Origin: a bacterium
GTDB lineage: Bacteria; JAMCPX01
Length of the DNA: 15,031 nucleotides
NCBI GenBank assembly: GCA_021787655.1
Contig: JAJYLM010000042.1
Coordinates: 1 to 15,031, forward strand
Reading direction: 5' to 3'
Shown here: positions 7,339 through 14,203 of the stretch, piece by piece
Layout: every line of letters begins with the position of its first letter
Numbering within the stretch: position 1 is the stretch's first letter
The notes under the pieces: model-generated
Databases searched by the model: none
What the model saw: the letters and a program-made list of their open reading frames with translations, nothing else
What the model was told of the DNA's origin: nothing
Position numbers and translations under genes: made by a program

Positions 7339-8453
7339 GATAGTATACGTGTATATAAATTTTTGTATTCGATCAACATGCGTTCCAAAGTAAATCCTTC
7401 CCGGATCCTCCGGGCGGCCGCATGTCCCATGCCTGAGCATAAGGTGCTGTCGGAAAGCAGCTTTTTCAACGCTCTGTTGATTGCACCACTGTCGCGCGGG
7501 GGGACGACGTACCCGGTAACGCCGTCCTGGTTCGCAAACGACGTTCCTGTGCCGAGATCTGTGGATATCACCGGCAGACCGCACGCCATGGCCTCTATGA
7601 TCGCAATGCCGAAGGCTTCGCTCCGGTAAACCGAGGGCAGGACGAAGACCGAGGAAGCACGATAGAAATTCACGAGCTCGTCCTGGGTCAGGGAGGGCAG
7701 AAAGGTCACTGCGTTCTGCACATTATACATTACAGCTTCCCTTTCAAGGGACTGCCTGAGCGGGCCCTCACCGATAATGAGGAGCCGTGCGTCCACACCC
7801 TGCATGGCCTGAATCAGGTATTCCACCCCCTTGTAGTAAACGAGCCTACCGACAAACAGGATGATGCGTTTCCCGTAGGTTGCATGAATGCGTTGTATGC
7901 TTCCGGGGTCACCGCTCTCCGGGTTGAATCTTTCCGTATCGGCACCGAACGGAATGACCGTGCATTTTTCTTTGAATGGTTTCAGGACCCTGGATGTCGC
8001 AGCGATGTTCGGACTGGAGACGGCGATTGCTGCAGCATGTCCGAGCGTCCACGCGTGGAGCCAGCCAAGGGCCGATGACAGAAGCCGCTGACGCACAATG
8101 TCGCTGTGATAGGTGACCACGAATTTTACCTGCGGCCTGATCATCCAGAGGGCGAGTTCGCCCAGCGGAAAGGGGAGGTGGACGTGCAGGAGGTCGTACC
8201 TGCGCCACATGCCGTTGAGCAGGCTGATGAACCGCAGGGACACCGGCATACTGAGGACCCTGCCCAGGCTCGATGCGCGCACGACGGAAACTCCGTTGAC
8301 GGATTCATGTGCCGTTGTAAACGTGTCGTTGCATGCAAGTACATCGACCGTAAACCCGCCGCTCTGGTTTATCCCTTCGGCTGTCTGCCGGACGATGGTC
8401 TCAATCCCGCCGATAAGCGGATAGTAGAGTTTATTGATCTGCAGTACGTTCAT
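7335..8453 (-). CDS. GT4 family glycosyltransferase
   Basis: A complete 372-residue GT-B glycosyltransferase. The N-terminal acceptor domain opens with LQINKLYYPLIGGIET (the glycine-rich GGIE loop) and contains HVHLPFPLGE (90-99) and YHSDIV (115-120). The donor domain begins IILFVGRLVYYKGVEYL (197-213), with IIGEGPL (226-232) and the EX7E motif E279-E287 followed by AMACGLPVIS. It probably elongates the lipid-linked sugar made by the transferase encoded next, whose start codon overlaps its stop as ATGA. The ATG at 8453 lacks a good Shine-Dalgarno sequence (only AAAGAA about 8 bases away). A candidate promoter lies at 8494-8523, so it appears to head the five-gene run ending in gmk. Donor and acceptor sugars are not readable. 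Confidence 0.93.
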   Translation of the reverse strand: MNVLQINKLYYPLIGGIETIVRQTAEGINQSGGFTVDVLACNDTFTTAHESVNGVSVVRASSLGRVLSMPVSLRFISLLNGMWRRYDLLHVHLPFPLGELALWMIRPQVKFVVTYHSDIVRQRLLSSALGWLHAWTLGHAAAIAVSSPNIAATSRVLKPFKEKCTVIPFGADTERFNPESGDPGSIQRIHATYGKRIILFVGRLVYYKGVEYLIQAMQGVDARLLIIGEGPLRQSLEREAVMYNVQNAVTFLPSLTQDELVNFYRASSVFVLPSVYRSEAFGIAIIEAMACGLPVISTDLGTGTSFANQDGVTGYVVPPRDSGAINRALKKLLSDSTLCSGMGHAAARRIREGFTLERMLIEYKNLYTRILS

Positions 8454-8493
8454 GGAAGGTTCTTTAACGTAAAATACGGAATAAGTGAAATTA

Positions 8494-8523
8494 TTTATTG
8501 ATTTTCCCGCATCTGTGGGTCAA
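8494..8523 (-). promoter_or_regulatory. Candidate sigma70 promoter of the GT4-to-gmk run
   Basis: On the minus strand TTGACC (8523-8518) is followed after 18 bases by AATAAA (8499-8494), giving a leader of about 30 bases before the ATG at 8453. Both hexamers are only moderate matches. The -35 box starts inside the T-tract of the preceding terminator, so termination and re-initiation are packed together. Confidence 0.4.
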
Positions 8524-8550
8524 AAAACATATCAGCAGACAGGCTGATAC
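8522..8550 (-). terminator. Intrinsic terminator after the 8564-9667 GT4 gene
   Basis: Read on the minus strand, GTATCAGC, loop CTGTCT, GCTGATAT form an 8-base-pair stem (one G-T pair) followed by GTTTTTTG. The stem starts 13 bases after the TAG of the GT4 gene. A second small CCGG/CCGG hairpin lies at 8550-8563. The stem is short and only moderately GC-rich, so read-through into the next genes is possible. Confidence 0.65.
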
Positions 8551-8563
8551 CGGTTTTTGCCGG

Positions 8564-9667
8564 CTATGAATTGAGGATCTGCATCAGCCGCGCAGCAGAT
8601 TGCTCCCAGGAAAAACGGCGGACATTCCTGAGACCTTTTTCGCGCAGCACTGCCCTTGTTTCGGAGTCCATGAGCTGTTCCATGCCGTGTTCGATAGCAC
8701 CGGTATCATGGGGATCGACGAACAGGGCTCCTTCACCGGCGATCTCGGGCAGCGAGGACGTGTTTGAGGTGAGCACCGGCGTACCCAGGCTCTGGGCCTC
8801 GACGACCGGCAGGCCGAAGCCTTCATAGAACGAGGGAAAAACCAGCGCTGTTGCCCCCCGGTACAAGGCAGCCTTCTGTTGGTCCGTAATGAAACCGGTT
8901 AGTATCACCCGGCTGCCGATACCCAGTGCCCGTACCTCTTCTCCGACGTCGATGAATGACGTGTCGATCCTGCCTGCAAGCACGAGGTATATGCCGGTGT
9001 GGTTACGGCAGAAACTGCTGAACGCCTTGAGAAGACCCGGAATGTTTTTTCTCGGACGGGTGTTCCCAATGTAAAAAAAATAATCCCCGTTTATATGGAA
9101 CGACTGCAGTGTCTCCCGGATAAACCGGCTGTCCGTGGCCGGCAAATCGGGCACGCTGTTGTAGATGACCTTTATCTTTTCCGGTTTTATCCGGTACAGG
9201 CTGATAAGCTCCTGTTTCGAGAATTCCGAAACCGTGACAATGGTATCGCAGAAATATTTGCCCGCCTGATACATGATCCTGATGTACAGTCTGCTCAGGG
9301 TGCTCTTGTACTCTGCAAACCGGTCATACGCACAATCATGGATGGTCATAATCTTCCTGCCTGGGTAGAGCAGCGGCACTGAGGGCAGCGGGGAGTAAAA
9401 CCGCGAGATGCCGCCGGCCATGAGCTTCAGAGGCAGAACGAACTGCTGGTACAAACCCATGGTGACGGTCTTTTCAGGGTCCAACCGGACCGTTTCCACT
9501 TTTACATTCCTTGCCGTAATCCGCAGTTGCCCGGGCAGAAACGGCGATCCGTAGATCACGTACGTACCTTCTGTATCCTGGCCGATGAGTCCGGAGATCA
9601 GATGTCTGGCAAAGATCTCGGTGCCCTGATACGACCTGAATGAAATGAAGTTGATGCCGGTTCTCAT
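8564..9667 (-). CDS. GT4 family glycosyltransferase
   Basis: A 367-residue GT-B glycosyltransferase of the mannosyltransferase-like GT4 branch. It opens MRTGINFISF with a YQGTEIFARHL glycine/glutamate loop, then MTIHDCAYDRFAEY (107-120) and VSEFSKQEL (146-154) in the acceptor domain. The donor domain starts FFYIGNTRPRKNIPGLL (197-213), with VILTGFITDQQKAALY (254-269) and the EX7E motif E282-E290 followed by AQSLGTPVLT. I chose the ATG at 9667 because the family's N-terminal strand begins there; an in-frame TTG at 9709 adds 14 residues with no family likeness, and neither start has a clear Shine-Dalgarno sequence. It faces away from the CBM48 lipoprotein gene across 68 bases and ends at its own terminator, so it is probably a single-gene unit in the same glycan pathway as its neighbours. 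Confidence 0.92.
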   Translation of the reverse strand: MRTGINFISFRSYQGTEIFARHLISGLIGQDTEGTYVIYGSPFLPGQLRITARNVKVETVRLDPEKTVTMGLYQQFVLPLKLMAGGISRFYSPLPSVPLLYPGRKIMTIHDCAYDRFAEYKSTLSRLYIRIMYQAGKYFCDTIVTVSEFSKQELISLYRIKPEKIKVIYNSVPDLPATDSRFIRETLQSFHINGDYFFYIGNTRPRKNIPGLLKAFSSFCRNHTGIYLVLAGRIDTSFIDVGEEVRALGIGSRVILTGFITDQQKAALYRGATALVFPSFYEGFGLPVVEAQSLGTPVLTSNTSSLPEIAGEGALFVDPHDTGAIEHGMEQLMDSETRAVLREKGLRNVRRFSWEQSAARLMQILNS

Positions 9668-9696
9668 AGTGCTGAACCAGGTGTACCGTACCGGAC

Positions 9697-9725
9697 TTGC
9701 AAAGGTCAAGTATAAACAGTATACA
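9697..9725 (+). promoter_or_regulatory. Candidate promoter for the CBM48 lipoprotein gene
   Basis: TTGCAA (9697-9702) and TATACA (9720-9725) are 17 bases apart. The predicted transcript would begin only a few bases before the ATG at 9736, and the only GGAG is 2 bases from the start codon, so a near-leaderless message is suggested. Both boxes match the consensus at 4 of 6 positions. Confidence 0.3.
9710..9724. repeat. 15-bp palindrome in the divergent promoter gap
   Basis: GTATA, 5-base spacer AACAG, TATAC: a perfect 5-base-arm inverted repeat in the 68-base space between two divergent genes. It overlaps the plus-strand -10 candidate and two minus-strand TATACT hexamers (9709-9714 and 9718-9723), so it could be an operator for both directions or simply reflect back-to-back -10 boxes. 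Confidence 0.4.
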
Positions 9726-9735
9726 TGATGGAGCT

Positions 9736-10128
9736 ATGAAACAGAAGGTTTTGTTGGTTGTCATCCTGATGGGGAGCGCGTTGATAGGATGTGTCAGCGG
9801 CCAGATCATTCCCAATACCGCGGTGGATGGTATGTCCTGCACGTTCACCTATGAATCCGCGTCCGCATCATCCGTCAGCCTTGCCGGTGATTTTAACAAC
9901 TGGGACCCGGCCTCTCTGCCCATGATAAAGAAGGCTGGCGGCAAAACCTGGATTTTGAAGATGCAACTGCCCCAGGGCATTTATCAATACCGGTTTATCG
10001 TTAATCATGACACCCCGGTCACGCCGCCGCATGCGCAGGATTATGCATCCGATGGCTTTGGCGGCAGGAATGCCGTTGTTATTGTCAAGGGGCGGTTGCC
10101 CGGTCAAGAAAAGCGTGTTACGGAATAG
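9736..10128 (+). CDS. Lipoprotein with a CBM48/AMPK-type glycogen-binding domain
   Basis: A 130-residue exported protein. Residues 1-18 form a lipoprotein signal peptide with lipobox LIGC (Cys19), so the mature protein should be membrane-anchored. Residues about 34-117 are a single early-set/CBM48 domain: VSLAGDFNNWDP (47-58), an aromatic GKTWILKMQLPQGIYQYRFIV run (69-89) and the closing DGFGGRNAVV (106-115). In cytosolic relatives (AMPK beta subunits, glycogen branching enzyme) the domain binds alpha-glucans through Trp and Lys residues; W56, K70 and W72 are in suitable places. There is no enzyme domain. The start has only a GGAG 2 bases away. The next gene begins 2 bases after the TAG. Binding to an envelope glycan is an inference; a scaffold role without sugar binding is also possible. 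Confidence 0.85.
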   Translation: MKQKVLLVVILMGSALIGCVSGQIIPNTAVDGMSCTFTYESASASSVSLAGDFNNWDPASLPMIKKAGGKTWILKMQLPQGIYQYRFIVNHDTPVTPPHAQDYASDGFGGRNAVVIVKGRLPGQEKRVTE

Positions 10129-10130
10129 AC

Positions 10131-10913
10131 ATGCTGAAGTCTTACCTAAGAAAGATGCTGAATAGTATGAAGATAACGTTGGTTTTGACATGGTGTATGG
10201 TTCTTACAGCAGGTGTCGGAGCGGCTCACGCCGACCCGGTATCAACTGCGCTCCGGGCAGCCGTCAAAAACGGTGTTCCGCAGGACCAGGCTTCTGCCGT
10301 CGTTTCAAGGGCAAGGACAGCAGGGATCGGAGACAAGGATATATCGGAGATGCTGCAGGTACTCGTCAGGGCGCGGCAGGATAACGTGCCGGTCGGTGCC
10401 GTCAGCGGCAAGATCATGGAAGGCATATCCAAGCATGTTCCGCCGGCGATGATCGTCACGACAGCAGGCAGGCTTGAACAGGCGTACCTGGCGGCAGACT
10501 CGATGTACCGGGGGATGAACGGTACGGGTCCCGGGGGAGATGAATTGAAGCAAGCCATGGCCATTGCTGTTTTCAACGGCATCACGAAAGAAGAATTGAC
10601 CGATCTCTACCGTGCAGCACCCCATGCCGGACAGGCGTACTATGCCATGGGGACTGTGTCCCTGACATCCCTGGTAGCTTCCGGGTTCGGCACCAAGGAG
10701 AGCCTGTCGTTTATGAAGAAGGCTTTTGCAGAGCATCAGAGCACCGGTGATATTCAGCGCAACACCATGAAGATGATGGAGCAGGGTATGGCGCACGGCA
10801 GCGATATGCACATGAACAGGGGCATGATGCCAGGCGGTCCGCAGGACGGTATGTCCGGCAGTCAAAACATGCACATGCAGAATAATATGAACATGCATGT
10901 CCCGGGACGATGA
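10131..10913 (+). CDS. Secreted alpha-helical protein with Met/His-rich C-terminal tail
   Basis: I do not recognise a named family. The 260-residue product has an N-terminal export signal (hydrophobic about residues 14-32, likely cleavage after AHA at 34). Residues about 36-120 look like short repeated helices with recurring NGVP/DNVP/KHVP turns followed by A-x-x-V-x-x-R-A-like helices. The tail, residues 213-256, is strikingly rich in Met (13) and His (4) with MHM, MHMQ and NMNMH clusters, a composition seen in periplasmic Cu(I)/Ag(I) binders. GGAA lies 5 bases before the ATG at 10131; in-frame ATGs at 10155 and 10167 are possible starts and the latter would give a more usual signal peptide. 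It begins 2 bases after the CBM48 lipoprotein, so the two are surely co-translated. Metal binding is an inference. Confidence 0.8.
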   Translation: MLKSYLRKMLNSMKITLVLTWCMVLTAGVGAAHADPVSTALRAAVKNGVPQDQASAVVSRARTAGIGDKDISEMLQVLVRARQDNVPVGAVSGKIMEGISKHVPPAMIVTTAGRLEQAYLAADSMYRGMNGTGPGGDELKQAMAIAVFNGITKEELTDLYRAAPHAGQAYYAMGTVSLTSLVASGFGTKESLSFMKKAFAEHQSTGDIQRNTMKMMEQGMAHGSDMHMNRGMMPGGPQDGMSGSQNMHMQNNMNMHVPGR

Positions 10914-10973
10914 CGTGAGGGTTGTTTCCTCTGCCCCGGCCGGATATTTTTTTGTTGCAAAGTTTCACGGTTT

Positions 10974-11030
10974 TTGATACACAAGAAATCAAGTAAGGTA
11001 ATACGAGCACGGATGAATCTTGTCCTGTGC
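10974..11030 (+). promoter_or_regulatory. Leader region with two small inverted repeats before the lipoprotein pair
   Basis: The 164-base gap at 10914-11077 holds TTGAT...ATCAA (10974-10992, 9-base loop) and GCAC-GGA...TCC-T-GTGC (11007-11030, 9-base loop, one bulged T). A TTGATA at 10974 with TAATAC at 10999 would be a promoter with a too-long 19-base spacer. No known riboswitch core was recognised. The gap probably contains the promoter of the 11078-14027 genes, but the exact site is unclear. Confidence 0.3.
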
Positions 11031-11077
11031 GGGAACTCATAATGGGGATATAAAACGCTTAAAAGGAGGGTAACTAC

Positions 11078-11806
11078 ATGAAAAGAATATTGTTCAGTCT
11101 GTTTTCAGGTGTGTTTCTTCTCTCTCTCATTATCGCAGGGTGCGGCCAGCAGACAGCCAAGGTAGCACAGAACAACTCTAACCCGGCAGGTTCCATCAGC
11201 GGGCAGATCTATGACGAGGACACCAATGCGCCGTTATCCGGTGCGAAGGCGTACGTGCTGGTGAACGGCGGCTATCAGGTTGCCACTGCCAACGCACAGG
11301 GCGCATACACGCTTTCCAGTCTCCCGCTCGGAGCCGCATATTTGGTCACCTACACGGCGTCCGGCTATGCAACGCCCATCTATCATGTCAACATGAACGT
11401 CAACGCGTCGCAGTTTCCGCAGGGAAATGCAATCATCCAGCAGAATGTCGGTATGTTCCAGCTTGGTGCATCCATCAGCGGTACGGTCAATGATGGTATC
11501 AACGGAGCACCGTGTACGGCGCCGCTGGGAGGGGTGAGCATGGTACTGGATTTGAGGAACATCGGTCCTACGGGTCCGCTGCCTCCCAATTTTGTCGGTT
11601 TTGACATGATACCGGCAGCAACGACGGCCGCAGGTACAGGAACATACGTCATATCCAATCTGCCGTCGAGCATTACCGGACTGAATATTCCGTCAGGCGT
11701 CTATGCTTACTACATCAGCACCAGTACCTACTATACGGCTAATTCCGGAGGATTCAACCTTTATTCCGGTGCCACAACGCTTATCCCTAATCTGTGTGTG
11801 AATTAA
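11078..11806 (+). CDS. Lipoprotein with carboxypeptidase-regulatory-like beta domains
   Basis: A 242-residue lipoprotein: signal peptide with lipobox IAGC (Cys22), then a short QQTAKVAQNN linker. Residues about 38-128 form a carboxypeptidase-regulatory-like (transthyretin-type) beta-sandwich, shown by GSISGQIYDEDTNAPLSGAK, the G-x-Y-T-L-S-S-L-P-L-G turn and the TASGYATPIY strand. Residues about 130-242 look like a second, related unit (ASISGTVNDG, LDLRNIG, GTYVISNLP) ending PNLCVN with two cysteines (146, 240). Such domains are non-enzymatic adhesion or scaffold modules in envelope proteins. AAGGAGGG 7 bases before the ATG is a strong ribosome binding site, suggesting high expression. The next gene, 18 bases on, is a full-length paralogue. 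The molecular role is unknown. Confidence 0.85.
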   Translation: MKRILFSLFSGVFLLSLIIAGCGQQTAKVAQNNSNPAGSISGQIYDEDTNAPLSGAKAYVLVNGGYQVATANAQGAYTLSSLPLGAAYLVTYTASGYATPIYHVNMNVNASQFPQGNAIIQQNVGMFQLGASISGTVNDGINGAPCTAPLGGVSMVLDLRNIGPTGPLPPNFVGFDMIPAATTAAGTGTYVISNLPSSITGLNIPSGVYAYYISTSTYYTANSGGFNLYSGATTLIPNLCVN

Positions 11807-11824
11807 TACACATCAGGAGGGGCT

Positions 11825-12838
11825 ATGAAAAACATATTCATTTATCTGGCAGCGGCCCTGCTTGTTGGTGCGGGTTGCGGCAGTCAGACTGCCACAGTCC
11901 AGCAGCAAACCAGCACGCCGACAGGCTCGATCCAGGGCATCGTTACCGATTACAATAGCAACAACACCCTGGCAGGTGTGACCATAAGTACTGCCGCGGG
12001 CGGAGGCATGGCGTCAGCACGGTCAAATACAAACGGTATCTACCAGCTCGGCGGTCTGCCGACCGGCGCATACTACCCAGTATTTTTCAGCCTTCCGGGG
12101 TACGGTACGTCCATTTACGGTGCAACGCTCGGCAATACGCCGTCGTCCTTCCCGCAGGGCAATGCACTCTCTGTCGTCGATGCCTACCTGTTCAAAGCAG
12201 ATGCAAGTGCGCAGGGTACTGTTTACATGAACGGCAATCCCTTTACCCAGCAGACCGCAAACGTGATGATAGATATGAGGAACCTGACCCACAACACCAA
12301 TGGATTTATCGGTATCAACAGCGTTTTCAGAACTGCGACGAACCCGACGGATGGTACCTTTGCATTCAGCAATCTCCCTGCTACATATGATTGTTCGCTG
12401 CAGGTGCCTGTACTAGCTTGGTATGTTGACCAAAGCGGTATTTACTATTCTGGCCAGCGGACCGCGAGTTTGTGCAGCGGCGGAACATCGTATGTGCCGA
12501 ACATCAATCTGACATGCAATCTGCCTTCCCCGGATGTCGTGGCAACATCGCAGAACATTTCAGCGAACAATACGGCCGGCGGAACGCCGTTGGCCCTGAA
12601 TGTCGGGGTGTTTTACAACCAGCCAATGAATCAGACAGTGAACCCGACTATGACGTTGTTCGCAGCCTGTGCAACTTCTGCAGTCTCCGGGTTTATGTGG
12701 ACAGGCACAACGGCAGGCCAGTTTACCGTTACGGTCAATGCAACGACAAATTGCTCGGGGACGCCATACTCGGTGCGTTTTGCACGAAACGTATGCGGTA
12801 GTGTGCAGGTATCATACACCAGCGGTGTCTTTAAATAA
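11825..12838 (+). CDS. Secreted/lipoprotein paralogue with added Ig-like C-terminal domain
   Basis: A 337-residue paralogue of the gene just upstream. The signal peptide ends VGAGC (Cys18); Gly at -3 is unusual for a lipobox, but the following AGCGSQTATV matches the paralogue's AGCGQQTAKV, so lipidation is likely. Residues about 35-130 and 131-231 align with the two units of the paralogue (GIYQLGGLPTG, PGYGTSIY, the shared FPQGNA, MIDMRNL, GTFAFSNLP, SYVPNINLTC). Residues about 234-337 are extra and resemble a bacterial Ig-like (Big_5/SbsA-type) domain, with NVGVFYNQPMNQTVNPTMTL followed by beta strands and cysteines at 282, 310 and 324. AGGAGG ends 4 bases before the ATG. It is 13 bases before the outer-membrane protein gene. 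Role unknown; a surface-exposed partner of that barrel is a reasonable guess. Confidence 0.83.
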   Translation: MKNIFIYLAAALLVGAGCGSQTATVQQQTSTPTGSIQGIVTDYNSNNTLAGVTISTAAGGGMASARSNTNGIYQLGGLPTGAYYPVFFSLPGYGTSIYGATLGNTPSSFPQGNALSVVDAYLFKADASAQGTVYMNGNPFTQQTANVMIDMRNLTHNTNGFIGINSVFRTATNPTDGTFAFSNLPATYDCSLQVPVLAWYVDQSGIYYSGQRTASLCSGGTSYVPNINLTCNLPSPDVVATSQNISANNTAGGTPLALNVGVFYNQPMNQTVNPTMTLFAACATSAVSGFMWTGTTAGQFTVTVNATTNCSGTPYSVRFARNVCGSVQVSYTSGVFK

Positions 12839-12851
12839 TAAAGGAGAGACA

Positions 12852-14027
12852 ATGAAACCAAACAGGGTATTTATACTTGTATTCCTGTTTCTGAGTTTTA
12901 TACCGCTCACATCCTCTGCGCAGCAAGAACCGCGGTTGCTCTCCGGCAACCGGTCTCTCAGTATTATTGAGGCGGGCAAAGTTTACCCTATGACAGAATT
13001 TACGCCCGGTATGCCCCTGAAGATTGAGATCAAGGGACCCGGAAAACTGGTCGTCTACATAAAAACCGCGGTGTTCAAGAACTACGCCTCGCTTCCGGGA
13101 TTCAGGCTGTATGTGAAGCGGGACGATTATCTGACCAATCAGTACCTGTTTCCTGCGACAACACGATCGAGCGCGGCGTTTGAAGGCATCAATGATTATA
13201 ATCCGTCGGTGCAGACAAGCACCCTGCAGATCGATGTCCCGCAGGGCAGTCATACGTATGAGATATATCTGGCCCCGAAGCCCTCTATCGTCGGTCTTGC
13301 GAGCTTCGGATATACACCTGAACAACTGTCGCCGCGGCAGGCACCGTCGGCACGCAAAGGCAGTTTTCTGTCTGCACGGAACCAGACCTCAGGCAACCGG
13401 GGCAGTGAAAAGTGGCTTTTCATAAAACCCTATGGTATGGTCGGTGACGTGTACGAGCAGGGTACGAACAGTGATTCTGTCTATGGCGGGATCGGTGTGA
13501 ATGCAGACGTATTTCTCCAGAAACATATCGCGGTGTCCGGAATTGTAAATTATACGGACGCTGACCAGCAATATCTGGTATGGAGGAACCTCCCGCTGCC
13601 TCTGGGCGCTGGCTTGTATGTCGTGAATGAACAGACCCTGCTTCTCCAGGGTATCGTTTCATACGCTTTCCTGCACGATGACCGTACTATTCTAATGGCC
13701 GGGGCAGGCTGGGGAGACCTCGAGCTCATGAATACAACGTTTCCAGGCACGGTAGACGGACCCGTTGTCTCGGTACTCTTCGACCGTCTCCTGACGCACT
13801 CCATTCACCTGAACATACGACCGTCGTACATGCAGGACATTTCGAATATGTCTGCCAGCACGGATTCCCTGCTGGGGACCCCTACCGGTTTTCTGGCATA
13901 CCCGGTCGGACTCGCTTTTGCTGTTGCATCCCGGGTATCTCTCGAGGTGGGGTATGATGGCAGGCTATTGATGTTCCAGAACACAAACAGATTCTATAAC
14001 GGAGGTTTTGTCGCCGCCCTGTTTTAA
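12852..14027 (+). CDS. Outer-membrane beta-barrel protein with N-terminal periplasmic domain
   Basis: A 391-residue exported protein, family not recognised. Residues 1-23 are a cleavable signal peptide (TSSA before QQEP). Residues about 26-150 look like an all-beta domain (PGMPLKIEIKGPGKLVVYIKT, QTSTLQIDVPQGSHTYEIYL), then a Ser/Arg/Gln-rich linker (155-186). From about 187 to 391 there are alternating-pattern amphipathic strands with aromatic girdle residues (WLFIKPYGMVGDV, YGGIGVNADVFL, ILMAGAGWGDLEL) and the chain ends GGFVAALF, the terminal Phe required by the outer-membrane assembly machinery. AAGGAG about 6 bases before the ATG at 12852 fixes the start. It follows the Ig-like lipoprotein by 13 bases and is closed by a strong terminator. 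A channel, an adhesin anchor or a lipoprotein export partner are all open possibilities. Confidence 0.85.
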   Translation: MKPNRVFILVFLFLSFIPLTSSAQQEPRLLSGNRSLSIIEAGKVYPMTEFTPGMPLKIEIKGPGKLVVYIKTAVFKNYASLPGFRLYVKRDDYLTNQYLFPATTRSSAAFEGINDYNPSVQTSTLQIDVPQGSHTYEIYLAPKPSIVGLASFGYTPEQLSPRQAPSARKGSFLSARNQTSGNRGSEKWLFIKPYGMVGDVYEQGTNSDSVYGGIGVNADVFLQKHIAVSGIVNYTDADQQYLVWRNLPLPLGAGLYVVNEQTLLLQGIVSYAFLHDDRTILMAGAGWGDLELMNTTFPGTVDGPVVSVLFDRLLTHSIHLNIRPSYMQDISNMSASTDSLLGTPTGFLAYPVGLAFAVASRVSLEVGYDGRLLMFQNTNRFYNGGFVAALF

Positions 14028-14065
14028 GTTTTATCATGGTTGAGCGGTTGTACGAGTGATATACG

Positions 14066-14095
14066 AAAAGGCTTTGCTATGCAAAGCCTTTTTTT
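14066..14095 (+). terminator. Strong intrinsic terminator after the outer-membrane protein gene
   Basis: AAAAGGCTTTGC, loop TAT, GCAAAGCCTTTT: a perfect 12-base-pair stem whose 3' arm runs into a TTTTTTT tract (14089-14095). It begins 38 bases after the stop codon. On the minus strand only four T follow the stem, so it works mainly for plus-strand transcripts. Confidence 0.9.
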
Positions 14096-14145
14096 CTTTC
14101 TTGATTTAAATTTTTAATCGTTCATTTTTAATTTCTTTGGAAGGA

Positions 14146-14175
14146 TTGACTTCTTGGGGAACCTGTAATTATTAT
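14146..14175 (+). promoter_or_regulatory. Candidate sigma70 promoter of the HgdB/BcrB-like gene
   Basis: TTGACT (14146-14151), 18-base spacer, TATTAT (14170-14175) in an AT-rich stretch right after a terminator. A transcript start near 14182 leaves a short leader holding GGAAGGAGAG, the strong ribosome binding site of the next gene. Both boxes are good matches and the position fits a new transcription unit. Confidence 0.6.
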
Positions 14176-14203
14176 AAACGTATTCATGCAGGAAGGAGAG
14201 CGT

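Noticed and set aside
10891..10908. Back-to-back palindromes ACATGCATGT and GTCCCGGGAC at the end of the Met/His-rich gene.
   Set aside because: They lie within coding sequence and follow from repeated Met-His-Val codons; no T-run or spacing suggests a terminator or site.
10920..10960. CCGGCCGG followed by ATATTTTTTT downstream of the Met/His-rich gene as a terminator.
   Set aside because: The palindrome has no loop and cannot form a stable hairpin next to the T-run.
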